Below are positions 1-8,522 of a stretch of DNA of 64,000 nucleotides, one piece after another. Numbering within the stretch: position 1 is the stretch's first letter; each line of letters starts with the position of its first letter. This DNA comes from Paracoccus kondratievae (GTDB lineage Bacteria; Pseudomonadota; Alphaproteobacteria; Rhodobacterales; Rhodobacteraceae): the NCBI RefSeq assembly GCF_009301415.1, contig NZ_CP045072.1, positions 797,001 through 861,000 of the forward strand. Reading direction: 5' to 3'. The translations under genes were made by a program, and so were the position numbers. The notes beneath the pieces are model-generated. The model was not told the DNA's origin, did no database searches, and saw nothing but the letters and a program-made list of their open reading frames with translations.

Positions 1-1
1 C

Positions 2-271
2 CGTGAATTCCATTTCCGGGTCGCCGAGGCCGGCGAGATGCCGCAGATGCTGGCGATCATCGAAGGTATGTGGGCGCAGATGGGGCCGCTCATCCACATG
101 TATCACCTCAATACTCCGCGCAGGGTGCTGGTCAGCGAGGATCACGGCCATTATCCGGTGCTGCGCGCACTTGCAGCCAGGGATCCCGAGGCGGCACGGC
201 AGGCCATTCAGGCCGATATTGGTGTCGGCAGCGTCATGGTTGACTGGCTGGAAACCAACGGGGTGGTATGA
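2..271 (+). CDS. GntR-family transcriptional regulator, C-terminal part (FCD domain), truncated by the window edge
   Basis: The first frame open from base 2 reads about 89 residues to a TGA at 269-271 and has no start in the window, so the helix-turn-helix end lies upstream. The visible part is helical and contains the EDHGHYPVLRAL stretch followed by a run of alternating charged and small residues ending near WLETNG. This is the usual end of the FCD ligand-binding domain of FadR/GntR regulators, where a His in such a segment helps bind a metal or carboxylate ligand. It lies next to a sugar or polyol catabolic locus with two identical palindromes, so it is the natural candidate for the local repressor. 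That link is inference; the family call from a partial sequence is moderately firm. Confidence 0.72.
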   Translation, partial: REFHFRVAEAGEMPQMLAIIEGMWAQMGPLIHMYHLNTPRRVLVSEDHGHYPVLRALAARDPEAARQAIQADIGVGSVMVDWLETNGVV

Positions 272-291
272 ACCAGCCCCGTTGATCAGTC

Positions 292-1788
292 TTAAAGCTC
301 GATCCAGGTTGTTTTCAGCTCGGTATATTTATCCAGCGCGTGCAGTGATTTATCGCGACCGTTACCGGATTGCTTGAAACCTCCAAAGGGTACTGTCACG
401 TCGCCGTGGTCATAGCAATTGACCCAGACCGTTCCTGCACGTAGCCGGCGGGCCATTCTGTGCGCCCTTGACAGATCGCGGGTCCAGACCGCTGCGGCCA
501 GCCCGTAACTGCTGTCATTGGCGACCCGCGCCGCCTCCTCGTCATTGGCGACGGTGATGGCTGAAAGGACGGGGCCAAAGATTTCTTCTCGCGCAATGGT
601 CATGTCGTTCGTCACATCGGCAAAGATCGTCGGATTGACGTAGTAGCCATCAAGCGGCGTCTGTGGCCGGTTACCGCCAAGGATAAGCTTTGCGCCTTCC
701 TCTTGTCCCTTGGCGATATAGCTCTCGACCCGGTTGCGATGGTCGGCTTCGACCAACGCACCCATGCGCGTTTCGGGGTTCAACGGATCGCCCGGTCGGA
801 TGGCTTTGGCGGTGTCCACCACGATTTCCAGAAACTCGTCGCGGATGCGCTCTGACAGGATCAGGCGCGATGGTGCGACACAGACTTCACCCTGGTTGAA
901 GCAGATGGCCGTGGCTGCACGTTCTGCGGCGGCGCGCAGCTCGGGAACGTCGTCCAGAATGATGTTGGGGGATTTTCCGCCGCACTCCAGCCAGACCCGC
1001 TTCATGTTCGACTGCCCGGCATATTGCAGGAACAGCTTCCCGACCTCGCCCGAGCCGGTAAAGGCGACGCAGTCCACATCCATATGCAAACCCAGTGCCT
1101 TGCCCGCGGTCGGACCGAATCCGGGCAGTACGTTGAACACACCGTCCGGAATGCCGGCTTCGGCGGCAAGTTCGGCCAGGCGGATCGCAGTCAGCGGCGA
1201 TTGTTCGGCAGGTTTGAGAATGACCGAGTTGCCGGCGGCCAGGGCAGGGGCCAGCTTCCATGCGGCCATAAGCATTGGAAAGTTCCAGGGAACCACTGCT
1301 GCCACCACGCCGATCGCTTCACGCGTGATCAGACCCAGCTGGCCAGGACCAGTGGGGGCAATCTCGTCATAAAGCTTGTCGGAACACTCTGCGTACCATT
1401 GCAGCGTCTCCAGCACGACATGCACGTCGATGGCGCGGCTTTCGGCAATGGGCTTGCCCATGTCCAGTGTTTCCAGAACAGCAAGCTGGTCCATGTCACG
1501 CTCGAACAGTTCAGCAAAGCGAAGCAAGACGCGTTTGCGATCCTTGGGAGCCATGTCGCGCCAGACCCCGGTCTCAAACGCGCGGCGGGCGGCCAGGACA
1601 GCACGGTCAACGTCCTCTGTATCACAAGAGGCGACTTGCGCGATGACTTGACCGTCGCGGGGCGAGATATTGTCAAATGTGGCGCCGGACGCTGCATCGA
1701 CGAACCGGCCGTCGATAAATGCCTGCCCGTTCAATGCCAGCTTGGCCCGGATCGCGGCAATGTCGGATTTCGTCAGGGAAAGGGTCAC
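292..1788 (-). CDS. NAD(P)-dependent aldehyde dehydrogenase
   Basis: A 498-residue ALDH-superfamily enzyme of full family length, oxidising an aldehyde to a carboxylate in the cytoplasm. The oxyanion Asn is in PWNF (N169), the cofactor Lys in LKPAEQSP (K192), the general base in WLECGGKSP (E268) and the nucleophile in FNQGEVC (C303). It resembles the PuuC / gamma-glutamyl-aminobutyraldehyde and betaine aldehyde branch, but the substrate cannot be read from sequence. The GTG start at 1786-1788 has a GGAGGA site 7-12 bases upstream. The gene is transcribed away from the transketolase operon across a shared promoter region carrying a 15-bp palindrome, so it probably belongs to the same regulon and oxidises an aldehyde made in that pathway. 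Confidence 0.9.
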   Translation of the reverse strand: MTLSLTKSDIAAIRAKLALNGQAFIDGRFVDAASGATFDNISPRDGQVIAQVASCDTEDVDRAVLAARRAFETGVWRDMAPKDRKRVLLRFAELFERDMDQLAVLETLDMGKPIAESRAIDVHVVLETLQWYAECSDKLYDEIAPTGPGQLGLITREAIGVVAAVVPWNFPMLMAAWKLAPALAAGNSVILKPAEQSPLTAIRLAELAAEAGIPDGVFNVLPGFGPTAGKALGLHMDVDCVAFTGSGEVGKLFLQYAGQSNMKRVWLECGGKSPNIILDDVPELRAAAERAATAICFNQGEVCVAPSRLILSERIRDEFLEIVVDTAKAIRPGDPLNPETRMGALVEADHRNRVESYIAKGQEEGAKLILGGNRPQTPLDGYYVNPTIFADVTNDMTIAREEIFGPVLSAITVANDEEAARVANDSSYGLAAAVWTRDLSRAHRMARRLRAGTVWVNCYDHGDVTVPFGGFKQSGNGRDKSLHALDKYTELKTTWIEL

Positions 1789-1813
1789 TTCCTATCCTCC
1801 CATTTGTTAGTGA

Positions 1814-1828
1814 CATATATCATATATG
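1814..1828. promoter_or_regulatory. 15-bp palindromic operator, copy 1
   Basis: The sequence catatat-c-atatatg is a perfect 7+1+7 palindrome in the gap between the divergent aldehyde dehydrogenase and transketolase genes. Its reverse complement occurs exactly at 8483-8497, in the other divergent promoter region of the locus. An AT-rich symmetric site of this size suits a dimeric GntR/FadR repressor such as the one at the left edge. Confidence 0.7.
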
Positions 1829-1886
1829 ATGTTAAGAAGGGGAGACACAAGGATTCGTTGCCAGCGGAGCAACAGGAGGAGAAGCG

Positions 1887-2750
1887 GTGACCGCACCCAT
1901 CAGAAATGACTTTCGTCCGAGCGAGGCCGAGATTGCATATCTTCGCGACCGTGCTCAATTCGTGCGGCTAGAGACCATTCGGCTGATCGAGATCGCCAAG
2001 GTCGGGCATTACACGTCGGTGTTTTCGGCGGCTGAAATCTTTTCGGCGCTATACTATGACGTTATGCGGCTTGAGGCCGATCCGAAACATCCTGACCGTG
2101 ACCGCTTCCTGATGGGCAAGGGGCATGCGGCGGTAGGCCTGTTCCCCATCCTGGCGGAAAAGGGCTATCTGCCGGTCGAGGTTCTGAATGGATATACCCG
2201 GCTTGGTAATCCGCTTGGGGACCATCCCGATATGCGCAAGGTGCCGGGTGTTGACTTTTCGTCAGGCTCGATCGGCCATGCGCTGTCGAATGGTGTCGGT
2301 ATGGCGCTGGGCGGCCGGATGCAGGGGCGTGATTTCATCACCTTTGTCATGCTGGGCGACGGCGAGATGCAGGAAGGTCAGGTCTGGGAGGCCGCGATCA
2401 GTGCCGCCCATCATAAGCTGAACCGGCTGATCGCCATTGTGGATCGCAACGGTTTTCAGCTGGATGGGGCGGTTGATGATGTCATGGGCATTGAGCCCCT
2501 GGATGAAAAATGGCGCGCCTTTGGCTGGGAGGTCCATGTCGTGGATGGCCACGATATCGGCGGGCTGACCGAGGCTCTGCGTCGCGCCAAGGCCGACGTA
2601 AGCCGCAAACGACCGTGCTGCATCATTGCCCGTACCGTGAAAGGCAAGGGTGTCAGCTATATGGAAACCGAGCCGGGCTGGCATCTGGGCTATCTGGATC
2701 CGTCGGATGCCGAGGCGGCGCGCCGCGAAATCCTGTCGAAGGTGATCTGA
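1887..2750 (+). CDS. Transketolase, N-terminal (thiamine diphosphate-binding) subunit
   Basis: The 287-residue product corresponds to the first domain of transketolase. A two-carbon ketol group is moved between sugars using thiamine diphosphate bound at the interface with the next gene's product. Visible landmarks are GKGHAAVGLFP near residue 75, a GSIGHALSNGVGMALG segment, and the ThDP/Mg motif GDGEMQEGQVWEA ending with DRNGFQLDG. The start is GTG at 1887 with AGGAGG upstream. Its partner starts one base after its stop codon, so the two are co-translated. Split transketolases of this kind often sit in specialised sugar or sulfosugar pathways rather than in the pentose phosphate pathway, and the adjoining sugar importer agrees. 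The donor sugar is unknown. Confidence 0.9.
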   Translation: MTAPIRNDFRPSEAEIAYLRDRAQFVRLETIRLIEIAKVGHYTSVFSAAEIFSALYYDVMRLEADPKHPDRDRFLMGKGHAAVGLFPILAEKGYLPVEVLNGYTRLGNPLGDHPDMRKVPGVDFSSGSIGHALSNGVGMALGGRMQGRDFITFVMLGDGEMQEGQVWEAAISAAHHKLNRLIAIVDRNGFQLDGAVDDVMGIEPLDEKWRAFGWEVHVVDGHDIGGLTEALRRAKADVSRKRPCCIIARTVKGKGVSYMETEPGWHLGYLDPSDAEAARREILSKVI

Positions 2751-2751
2751 C

Positions 2752-3738
2752 ATGACCATCTACACCCGCCCGCAGTCGCCAAATTCCTGGCATTACCGGG
2801 AGCTGAACCAGAAAAATCCGGGCCTTGATCATCTGTCCAACGGCCTGATCTCGTTGGTCGAGGCCGGGCATCCGGTCGTCGCTGGCTCTGCCGATCTGCA
2901 GTATTCGAATGGCCTGAATCGTTTTGCCCAGCGTTATCCGGATCGCTATGTCGGTTTTGGCATTTCCGAACAGAACATGGTCTCGGCCGCGGCTGGCATC
3001 GCCACCACTGGAATGATGCCCTATGTTGCGACTTTTGCGTCGTTTCTGGGGTTGCTGACCTGTGAACAGATCCGCATGGATGTTGCCTATTGTGCACTGC
3101 CGGTGCGGCTGATCGGTCATCACACCGGCATCTCGATGGGGTTCTACGGTACCTCGCATCATGCGACAGAGGATATCGGCACGATGCGCTCGATTGCCGA
3201 CCTGACCGTGGTTTCAACTGCCGATGGACCGCAGCTTGAGGCGGCGATCCGTGCCAGTGCCGATCACGACCGGCCGATCTATTTCCGCACCGGACGCGGC
3301 CGCGAGCCAGACTTGTATGATCCCTCGCAGCCTTTTGTCTTTGGGAAGGCAATCGAGCATGCCCGGGGTGAGGAGGTGACGGTGATCGCGTGCGGTCTGT
3401 CAGTGCATCCGGCCGTGCAGTCGGCAAGACGCCTGAACGGCGAAGGCCGCAGTGTCGGTGTTCTGGATATGGCGACGGTGAAGCCCCTTGATCGCGACGC
3501 CATCCTTGAGGCGGCGTCGCGCTCGAAGGTGATCCTCACCATCGAGGAACACAATATCCTTGGAGGACTTGGCGCGGCGGTCGCCGAGGTTCTGGCCGAA
3601 GAGGGCTCTCCGGCCCGGCTCGTGCGCCACGGCATCCGCGACGAATATGCACTGATTGCGCCGCCAACGCATCTTTACGCCCATTACCGGCTGGATGAGG
3701 CCGGTATCGAGTCGGTGATCCGCGAGATCATCGGCTGA
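2752..3738 (+). CDS. Transketolase, C-terminal subunit
   Basis: A 328-residue protein that supplies the pyrimidine-binding and C-terminal domains completing the transketolase. The segment VGFGISEQNMVSAAAGIA holds the conserved Glu that activates the cofactor aminopyrimidine, followed by a pyrimidine-domain run (PYVATFASFL) and the GHHTGISMGFYGTSHH segment. The C-terminal domain includes ILTIEEHNILGGLGAAVAE, typical of this and 1-deoxyxylulose-5-phosphate synthase C-domains. Length and two-gene layout fit split transketolase rather than DXS. The start ATG follows the N-subunit stop by one base. A strong GC hairpin lies between this gene and the downstream solute-binding protein. Confidence 0.9.
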   Translation: MTIYTRPQSPNSWHYRELNQKNPGLDHLSNGLISLVEAGHPVVAGSADLQYSNGLNRFAQRYPDRYVGFGISEQNMVSAAAGIATTGMMPYVATFASFLGLLTCEQIRMDVAYCALPVRLIGHHTGISMGFYGTSHHATEDIGTMRSIADLTVVSTADGPQLEAAIRASADHDRPIYFRTGRGREPDLYDPSQPFVFGKAIEHARGEEVTVIACGLSVHPAVQSARRLNGEGRSVGVLDMATVKPLDRDAILEAASRSKVILTIEEHNILGGLGAAVAEVLAEEGSPARLVRHGIRDEYALIAPPTHLYAHYRLDEAGIESVIREIIG

Positions 3739-3747
3739 TCAAGGTCC

Positions 3748-3771
3748 CGCGCGCCAAGGGGGAGGCGCGCG
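3748..3771 (+). other. Intercistronic GC-rich hairpin
   Basis: An 8-bp perfect stem (cgcgcgcc / ggcgcgcg) with an 8-base loop sits between the transketolase and the solute-binding protein genes. No T-run follows, so it looks less like a terminator than a structure that stabilises the downstream message. That is a common arrangement ahead of a binding protein needed in excess of its transporter. Confidence 0.55.
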
Positions 3772-3797
3772 AACCATCACATACAGGGAGAGAGTCG

Positions 3798-5030
3798 ATG
3801 AAACATGCTGCCGCCTCGGCTGCGGTCCTGATGTCACTTGCACTGGTTGCGCCCGTGCTGGCTCAGGACAAGGCCGAAATCTATACGCTCATGCCGAATT
3901 CAGCGCTGTCGGGTGTCATTGATCCGCAGATGGCGAGCCGCGCGGACATTCCGAAGGCACTGCCGACCGCTCTGCGGAATCCCGAGGACAGCCTGATCAT
4001 CGGCTGGTCCGAGATCACCCTCGGTAACCCCTGGTTCATCGAAGTAGTGGAATCCGCCAGGGCCAAGGCTGCCGAATATGGCTATGAGGTTGATGTGCAG
4101 GTCGCGGATGGCGATCCCGCCAGGACCAGCGCGCAATTCGACGCCTTTATCGCGCGCGGTGTCGATGTGATCGTTGTTGATCCGACCGATCTTGCCGCGA
4201 CCGCTGCCGATGCCCAACGCGCCGTCGATGCAGGCATTCCCGTTATTGCCCTGGGCACTGTCCCCGACGACAGCCCCATTGTGACCACGGTGCTTTTCAG
4301 CCCTTATGGCAACGGTTTCGAGGCCGGGCGTTATGTCGCACAGCATTATGGACCCGAGACTTTGATCGAAGCGGCAGCGATCATTGGTACGGTGGGCAAC
4401 TCGACATCGGAAAGCCGGGTCAACGGCATGATCTCGGGCATTGTCTATGAGCGATCCGAACAGCTCGGGCTGGGCATGTCGCGAGAGGATGCGATGCTTT
4501 CGGGTTTCAACAAGTTTCAGGAGCTGAAGACGCGGGGCTCGTTCACCTACCCAGAGGTCAAGCTGGATGTTCTGGCGATGGGGGTCGGCCAGTGGACCGA
4601 GGAAGGTGGTCTTAACGCGGCCGAGGACATCCTTTCGGCCCACGGCCGCAAGTTGAACATCATTCTGGCCGAGAATGACTTCATGGGCATGGGCGCGCTG
4701 CGGGCGCTTGAGAACCGGGGGCTCAAGGACAAGATTGCGATAGCCAATGCCGCCGACGGCTTCCGCGTGTCGCTGGATCTGGTCAGGTCGGGCGAGATGC
4801 TGGTGACAGGACTCAACTCGGGACGCCACAATGGCATCGCGGTGATAGAGTTGATCCACCAGATCTTTGATCAAGGCTTTGATGCCAATGATATGCCGCT
4901 TGGATCCTATTTCCCGCCGGCCATTGCCACCAAGGACAATGTGGAAGAGGTCATCGATCCGGACACTTCGAACCCGTTCTTCCGCTATATCATCCCGCCT
5001 TTTCGCACGATCCCGCAGATGAACGGCTGA
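3798..5030 (+). CDS. Periplasmic sugar-binding protein of an ABC importer
   Basis: A 410-residue class B periplasmic binding protein. A signal peptide (positive start, hydrophobic core, cleavage after VLAQ at about residue 23) directs it to the periplasm. The body has the Rossmann-like pattern of ribose/xylose-type binding proteins: an IIGWSEITLGNPWF strand-turn, GVDVIVVDPTD, GIPVIALG, and an ILAENDFMGMGALRAL segment before the hinge. Length is somewhat above the usual 310-340, with an N-terminal insert of about 45 residues before the first strand. It is followed by the matching ATPase and permease, so it captures the locus substrate. The ligand cannot be inferred, although pairing with a transketolase points to a sugar or polyol. 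Confidence 0.88.
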   Translation: MKHAAASAAVLMSLALVAPVLAQDKAEIYTLMPNSALSGVIDPQMASRADIPKALPTALRNPEDSLIIGWSEITLGNPWFIEVVESARAKAAEYGYEVDVQVADGDPARTSAQFDAFIARGVDVIVVDPTDLAATAADAQRAVDAGIPVIALGTVPDDSPIVTTVLFSPYGNGFEAGRYVAQHYGPETLIEAAAIIGTVGNSTSESRVNGMISGIVYERSEQLGLGMSREDAMLSGFNKFQELKTRGSFTYPEVKLDVLAMGVGQWTEEGGLNAAEDILSAHGRKLNIILAENDFMGMGALRALENRGLKDKIAIANAADGFRVSLDLVRSGEMLVTGLNSGRHNGIAVIELIHQIFDQGFDANDMPLGSYFPPAIATKDNVEEVIDPDTSNPFFRYIIPPFRTIPQMNG

Positions 5031-5096
5031 GCATCCTTTGGATACGATCCTCTGGACGGTCACATCCGGTCTGCAAAAATCTGAAAGGAGCTGGCG

Positions 5097-6590
5097 ATGG
5101 AACGCCTGAGCATGCAAGGCATCTCAAAGGCTTTCGGCGGAATTGCGGCCTTACGTGGAGCCACATTCTCGGCTCGCGCGGGCGAGGTTCATGCCCTGAT
5201 GGGCGAAAACGGAGCCGGCAAGTCCACTCTCATGAAGATCCTGTCCGGCGCCTATCACCATGATGGAGGTGATATCCGTATCGACGGTACGCCGGTCGGC
5301 ATCCACACTCCGCAGGACGCCATAAGTCGAGGTGTTTCGGTCATTTATCAGGAGTTCTCGCTGGCCAGACATCTGACCGTGGCCGAGAATATCCTGTTGG
5401 ATCGGCTGGGCCGTCAGCGCCTGATCGACCATCGCGCGCTTGAGATGCGCGCGGCCGAATTGCTGGCCGAAATGGGCTTTCCCGAAATCGACCCGCGCGG
5501 CACGGTTGGTGATCTGCCGGTCGCATTTCAGCAGGTAGTTGAGATCTGCAAGGCCCTTTCCCGGGAATGCTCGATCCTTGTTCTGGATGAGCCGACCGCG
5601 GTTTTGACCACGTATGAGGCAGAAAAACTGTTTGCTCTGGTGGGCCGGCTGCGTGCCCGAGGGGTCTGCATCATTTATATTTCCCATCGGCTGGATGAAG
5701 TCTTTGCCCTTTGCGATCGCGTGACGGTCCTGAAGGACGGTGCCACGGTCGGCACCTGGCCGGTGGCCGAACTTGATCATGAGCGGCTGACAAATTTGAT
5801 GATCGGGCGTGAGCTTAGCGACTTCTTTCCATCGCGCGAGGCGCAGATTGGCCCGATCATCCTGGAGCTGAACCAGCTGATGCTCGCGCCGGGAGCGCCT
5901 GCCTTGGATCTGGCGGTCCGACGTGGCGAGGTGTTGGGTATCGGCGGACTGGTTGGAGCGGGGCGGACCGAGGTGCTGCGCGCGATATTTGGCGCGGATC
6001 CCATTGCGGACGGAAAGATCCTGTTACGTGGTCAGCCGTTTCGTCCGCATAATCCCGGCGATGCGGTGCGTGCCGGGATTGGGTTGGTTCCCGAGGATCG
6101 CAAGCAGCAAGGAGTGCTCTTGGATCTGCCGATCTTGACCAATGCGCTGATGACGCCGGTCAATCCACATCTGTGGCGGCTGGGCCTGCTGCGCGACCGC
6201 CGCGAGCGCAAGGCGGTGCGGAATCTGTCTCAGTCTCTGCGCCTCAAGGCAGCAAGTCTCGACGTCGAGGCTGGAACGCTTTCGGGCGGGAATCAGCAGA
6301 AGGTCGCACTGATGAAGTGGCTGGTCTCGGGCTGCGAAGTGCTGCTTTTGGACGAACCCACGCGCGGTGTCGATGTCGGCGCGAAAGTCGAGATCTATCG
6401 GGTCATCAACGAACTGGCTGCGCAAGGTACGGCTGTGGTCATGGTTTCGTCCGAGATGCTGGAGCTGATCGGCATGTGCGATCGTGTTCTGGTCATGCAT
6501 GCCGGTGCAATTGCCGGCGAATTGGCGGGCGCCTCCCTGACCGAAGAAAACATCATTGAACTGGCGATGGGGCGGGAACATGTCCACTGA
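5097..6590 (+). CDS. Sugar ABC importer ATP-binding protein (RbsA/MglA type, duplicated ATPase)
   Basis: A 497-residue fused double ATPase that powers the importer at the inner membrane face. The first half carries a canonical Walker A GENGAGKS and Walker B LDEPTAVL. The second half has the degenerate Walker A (GLVGAGRTEV) typical of this family, the signature LSGGNQQKV and Walker B LLDEPTRGVDVG. Length matches RbsA (about 500). The ATG at 5097 has AAAGGAG upstream. The permease start overlaps its 3' end by 11 bases, so the two are translationally coupled. Confidence 0.94.
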   Translation: MERLSMQGISKAFGGIAALRGATFSARAGEVHALMGENGAGKSTLMKILSGAYHHDGGDIRIDGTPVGIHTPQDAISRGVSVIYQEFSLARHLTVAENILLDRLGRQRLIDHRALEMRAAELLAEMGFPEIDPRGTVGDLPVAFQQVVEICKALSRECSILVLDEPTAVLTTYEAEKLFALVGRLRARGVCIIYISHRLDEVFALCDRVTVLKDGATVGTWPVAELDHERLTNLMIGRELSDFFPSREAQIGPIILELNQLMLAPGAPALDLAVRRGEVLGIGGLVGAGRTEVLRAIFGADPIADGKILLRGQPFRPHNPGDAVRAGIGLVPEDRKQQGVLLDLPILTNALMTPVNPHLWRLGLLRDRRERKAVRNLSQSLRLKAASLDVEAGTLSGGNQQKVALMKWLVSGCEVLLLDEPTRGVDVGAKVEIYRVINELAAQGTAVVMVSSEMLELIGMCDRVLVMHAGAIAGELAGASLTEENIIELAMGREHVH

Positions 6591-7608
6591 AACGGCAAAC
6601 TTGCAGCCAGCCGAGCAGCGCCGCCGGGGGATGATCGCGCTGGCCTGGCTGATAAAATACAATATCTATGTCATGCTTTTGACGCTGATCGTGGCTTCGT
6701 CGCTGCTCTCCGAACATTTTCTGACAGTGCAGAACGTGTTCAACCTGCTGCGACAGCTTGCCCCGCTGGCGCTGGTTTCGTTGGGCATGCTGCTGGTGAT
6801 CCTGACTGGTGGCATCGACCTGTCGGTGGGCTCGGTCGCCGCTATCGGGGGGATGGCTATTGCGATGACAATGCCTGCCATGCCGATAGAGGGGGCAGGA
6901 GCTCTGGTCTTTTGCGTTCTTGCAGCGACAGCATGTGGCGTGGTGCTGGGGGCTGTGAATGGCGTGCTGGTCGCAGGCTTCGGTATGGCCTCTTTCGTCG
7001 CCACGCTGGCGATGATGACCATGGCGCGCGGCATTGCCTATATGCTGTCGAACGGGCAGCCAGTCCGTTTCCCGCGTGAACTGCCGACTGCCCAGATCCT
7101 GACTGCATTTGGTGCCAAAGGGGTTCCAGGCATCGGTCTGCCCTGGCCGGTGGTGGGAGCACTTGTCATCGTGTTGTTGTTCACATTCCTGTTGCGGCGC
7201 TCCAGCTGGGGGCGGCTGACTGTTGCGACGGGCAGCAACGAAACAGCAGTGCGGCTCGCAGGGCTGCCGGTCGCGCGCTACAAGTTTCTCGCCTACACCA
7301 TTTGTGGCGGGCTTAGTGCATTGGCTGGTATCCTTGTGACCGCCCGGACAGCCGTGGGCACCCCGGTGACAGGCGCTGGGCTTGAACTGGACGCGATCGC
7401 TGCCTGTGTGATCGGGGGCGCGCTTTTGTCCGGAGGAAAAGGCAGTGTGATCAACACCATGGTCGGTGTTCTGATCCTGGGGCTTATCGGAAACATCATG
7501 AACCTGATGAGTGTTCCGGCCTATCCGCAACAGATCATCAAGGGCGCTATCATCATCCTTGCGGTGCTGCTTCAGGGCGTCGGGGCGGCGGCCCGCCAGC
7601 GCGTCTGA
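6580..7608 (+). CDS. Sugar ABC importer permease (RbsC type)
   Basis: A 342-residue integral membrane protein, all hydrophobic helices separated by short loops. It includes the family segment LTGGIDLSVGSV (around residue 75) and the late cytoplasmic loop GSNETAVRLAGLPVARYKF that contacts the ATPase. The start at 6580 is preferred over the in-frame ATG at 6556 because it lies next to a GGGCGGGAAC site and gives the usual charged N-terminus. It forms one transport unit with the binding protein and the double ATPase. A terminator-like hairpin follows at 7615-7640, where it meets the convergent AroE-like gene. Confidence 0.92.
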   Translation: MSTETANLQPAEQRRRGMIALAWLIKYNIYVMLLTLIVASSLLSEHFLTVQNVFNLLRQLAPLALVSLGMLLVILTGGIDLSVGSVAAIGGMAIAMTMPAMPIEGAGALVFCVLAATACGVVLGAVNGVLVAGFGMASFVATLAMMTMARGIAYMLSNGQPVRFPRELPTAQILTAFGAKGVPGIGLPWPVVGALVIVLLFTFLLRRSSWGRLTVATGSNETAVRLAGLPVARYKFLAYTICGGLSALAGILVTARTAVGTPVTGAGLELDAIAACVIGGALLSGGKGSVINTMVGVLILGLIGNIMNLMSVPAYPQQIIKGAIIILAVLLQGVGAAARQRV

Positions 7609-7614
7609 CAAGAT

Positions 7615-7640
7615 GGTCCGCGCCGGTCAGGACGCGGGCC
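7615..7640. terminator. Hairpin between convergent genes
   Basis: An 8-bp stem (ggtccgcg / cgcgggcc, one G-T pair) with a 10-base loop, followed on the plus strand by a moderately T-rich stretch (gtttgattt). It lies between the importer permease and the convergent AroE-like gene, so it probably ends the transport operon. Confidence 0.5.
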
Positions 7641-7648
7641 GTTTGATT

Positions 7649-8434
7649 TCAGGCCACGAAGTCGACCAGCAGCCGAATTTGCTGCTCGATCATGTGGATG
7701 CCTTTGTGGATATGGCAGCCGCGCGCCTCGGCAGCAGCCAGAAGCGGGGTGACATCCGGCTGCATTACCACTTCTGCGACCACGGTGCCGGGGGTCAGCC
7801 GGTCAGGATCGACTGGTAGTGCATCGCCTTCATGCATTCCAAGCGAGGTGCCGTTGATGACCAGATCAAAGTCTTTTGGATCGGCCTTGCCAGTTCTGAT
7901 CTCGATCTGCGGGAACGCTGCGCGCAGTTGTTCTGCCAGTTGTTCGGCCTTGTCGGGAGATCGGTTGGTGATGAACAGTTTGGCGACCCCGGCAGACGCG
8001 AGAGCATGCGCCAGTCCCGAGGCCGCACCTCCTGCGCCGACCAGGAGTACGCGCCGACCTGTCGGCTCATGTCCCCGGTCACGCAGGCCAGCGACAAAGC
8101 CCTCACCATCGAACATCGCGCCAGTCAGAATGCCGTCGGCTTCACGCCGGACGACATTGCAGACGCCCAGCAGCCGCGCCGCGCCGGTCAGGCGGTCGCA
8201 AAGTGCCGCTGCGCTGTTCTTGTGCGGGATGGTGATCACCATGCCAGCCAGATTGCCGATGTGGCGCAGGGCTTCGACTGTAGCGGGCAGCATCTCTGGC
8301 GTGACATCCAGCGGGACCATGGCAATGTCGAGGCCGCGCCTCGCGCATTCGGCATTGAACACGGGTGGGGTGCGCACGTGGCGACAGGGGTGTGCCAGCA
8401 GCGGCACGAAACGGGTAGCTCCGGTGATCGTCAT
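7649..8434 (-). CDS. Shikimate dehydrogenase-like NAD(P)-dependent oxidoreductase
   Basis: A 261-residue AroE-family protein (272 is typical). It has the substrate-domain loop MVITIPHK with the catalytic Lys, a catalytic-type Asp in AMFDGEGF, and a Rossmann nucleotide site GAGGAASGLAHAL followed by FITNRSPDKAEQL. The N-terminal S-x-S pair that holds the shikimate carboxylate in true AroE is replaced by HPCRHVRTPPVF, so it is unlikely to be the biosynthetic enzyme. The position facing a GldA-like dehydrogenase across a shared operator suggests oxidation or reduction of a cyclic or linear polyol acid in the local pathway. The second of two adjacent ATGs (8432-8434) has the better spacing to the upstream GGAGG; 8437 is the alternative. 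Confidence 0.8.
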   Translation of the reverse strand: MTITGATRFVPLLAHPCRHVRTPPVFNAECARRGLDIAMVPLDVTPEMLPATVEALRHIGNLAGMVITIPHKNSAAALCDRLTGAARLLGVCNVVRREADGILTGAMFDGEGFVAGLRDRGHEPTGRRVLLVGAGGAASGLAHALASAGVAKLFITNRSPDKAEQLAEQLRAAFPQIEIRTGKADPKDFDLVINGTSLGMHEGDALPVDPDRLTPGTVVAEVVMQPDVTPLLAAAEARGCHIHKGIHMIEQQIRLLVDFVA

Positions 8435-8482
8435 CATCTCCTCCGATGGACATAAAGATCGCCCTTGTGGCGACGGTCAAAA

Positions 8483-8497
8483 CATATATGATATATG
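8483..8497. promoter_or_regulatory. 15-bp palindromic operator, copy 2
   Basis: The sequence catatat-g-atatatg is the exact reverse complement of the site at 1814-1828. It lies in the divergent gap between the AroE-like and GldA-like genes, about 26 bases before the GldA-like start. Two perfect copies, one in each divergent promoter of the locus, argue for one repressor controlling both halves. Confidence 0.7.
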
Positions 8498-8522
8498 ATA
8501 AAGAGGAAGGCGAGGGAAATCC

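Noticed and set aside
734-1372. Plus-strand open frames over the aldehyde dehydrogenase gene
   Set aside because: They are antisense to a gene with complete ALDH motifs. They lack ribosome sites and encode Arg/Ser/Pro-rich low-quality sequence typical of shadow frames in GC-rich DNA.
1887-3738. 1-Deoxyxylulose-5-phosphate synthase or a pyruvate dehydrogenase-like E1
   Set aside because: The split N/C arrangement, lengths (287 and 328) and motifs fit split transketolase. No lipoyl or E2 gene adjoins.
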